DNA of 64,000 bases from Roseiarcus sp963767245 (GTDB lineage Bacteria > Pseudomonadota > Alphaproteobacteria > Rhizobiales > Beijerinckiaceae): assembly GCA_963767245.1 (NCBI GenBank), contig CAVYDG010000011.1, positions 186,001 through 250,000 on the forward strand, given 5' to 3'. The stretch's first letter is position 1, and each line of letters opens with the position of its first letter. Made by a program: the position numbers and the translations under genes. Shown piece by piece: positions 63,578-64,000 of the stretch. Under the pieces are notes generated by a model that was not told the origin of the DNA, searched no databases, and worked only from the letters and a program-made list of their open reading frames with translations.

Positions 63578-64000
63578 ATGGCCCCGCCGCGCCCGTATTG
63601 GAAGGGCTACCTCAAGCTTTCCCTCGTTTCCTGTCCGATCGCGCTCTACACGGCCACATCGTCGGGCGAACGCGTCGCCTTCCGCCAGATCAACAAGAAA
63701 ACCGGCAACCGCCTGCGTCAGCAACTGGTCGATGACGAGACCGGCGACCCGATCGATCCGGACGACAAGGGGCGCGGGTACGAAGTCGACAAGGGCGTCT
63801 ATCTCCGTGTCGAGGACGAGGAAATCGAGGCGATCGCGATCGAGAGCAGCCACACGATCGAAATCGATTCCTTCGTCCCCAAGTCGGAGATCGACGAGCG
63901 CTACGTCGACAGTCCGTATTACCTAATCCCGGAGAACAAGGTCGCGCTTGAGGCGTTTGCGGTCATTCGCGACGCCATGAGCGACAAGAGCATGGTCGCG
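63578..64000 (+). CDS. ku: Ku-like DNA end-binding protein, 3' end outside window
   Basis: Bacterial Ku of the non-homologous end-joining system, which rings broken DNA ends and recruits LigD. MAPPRPYWKGYLKLSLVSCP, VAFRQINKKTGNRLRQQLVD, GRGYEVDKGVYLRVEDEEIE and YYLIPENKVALEAFAVIRDA are strongly conserved Ku blocks. 141 codons are visible of a usual 260-300. A ligD gene may follow beyond the window. Confidence 0.92.
   Translation, partial: MAPPRPYWKGYLKLSLVSCPIALYTATSSGERVAFRQINKKTGNRLRQQLVDDETGDPIDPDDKGRGYEVDKGVYLRVEDEEIEAIAIESSHTIEIDSFVPKSEIDERYVDSPYYLIPENKVALEAFAVIRDAMSDKSMVA

Overview
The window is GC-rich DNA of alphaproteobacterial type, most likely Hyphomicrobiales (Rhizobiales, Beijerinckiaceae/Methylocystaceae/Bradyrhizobium-like). 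The grounds are an F1-only atpHAGDC operon, ChvE-GguAB sugar transport, Ku, REP-like CGTCATTGCGAG repeats and BiuH/AtzEG-type nitrogen genes. This placement is inferred from gene content; there is no rRNA gene. Many clearly conserved genes (lepA, atpD, araB, an acyl-CoA dehydrogenase, Sua5 and others) are broken by single-base indels that restore full-length proteins when corrected. I read these mostly as sequencing or assembly errors and annotate the genes as whole, saying so in each entry.

Layout. 0-8.3 kb: a small helix-turn-helix protein, a REP-like element, lepA (minus) and the ATP synthase F1 operon. 8.4-12.0 kb: a two-gene lanthipeptide locus, with a Nif11-leader precursor peptide followed 6 bp later by a LanM synthetase whose cyclase carries the three-cysteine (CCG) zinc site of ProcM-like enzymes. 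12.0-13.8 kb: a second REP-like element, a YjbR-like protein, a PLP dehydratase and tRNA-Gln. 14.3-30.5 kb: an accessory island containing a GH19 endolysin-like gene with a DUF4087 gene, and two minus-strand operons of large, mostly unrecognised proteins (Ala/Ser/Gly-repeat tails, an HExxH metallopeptidase, a possible papain-fold protein). Perfect CRP-type palindromes precede these units. Three insertion sequences (IS1595, IS5 and IS1182 types), each with a readable target duplication, have broken up the island: one splits an 881-residue gene, one separates an operon from its CRP box, and one sits beside a truncated second DUF4087 copy. 31-39 kb: L-arabinose uptake and catabolism (chvE-gguA-gguB-araB-araA-araD).

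39.7-58.9 kb: a large nitrogen-heterocycle/ureide gene set. It has two cyclic-amine deaminase-type amidohydrolases, an AtzG-AtzE pair, a BMP-type nucleoside-like ABC importer with biuret hydrolase (BiuH) embedded in its operon, divergent allophanate hydrolase (AtzF-like), a creatininase-family hydrolase, RidA, a solitary NMT1-type binding protein, an FAD oxidase, a flavodoxin-fold oxidoreductase and a LysR regulator. A VapBC-type toxin-antitoxin pair sits inside it. The inferred logic is uptake and deamination of an N-ring compound, then biuret to allophanate to ammonia plus CO2; no AtzD/barbiturase-type ring opener is present. 59-64 kb: Sua5, acyl-CoA dehydrogenase plus enoyl-CoA hydratase, an unknown AT-richer gene, and the start of ku running off the window.
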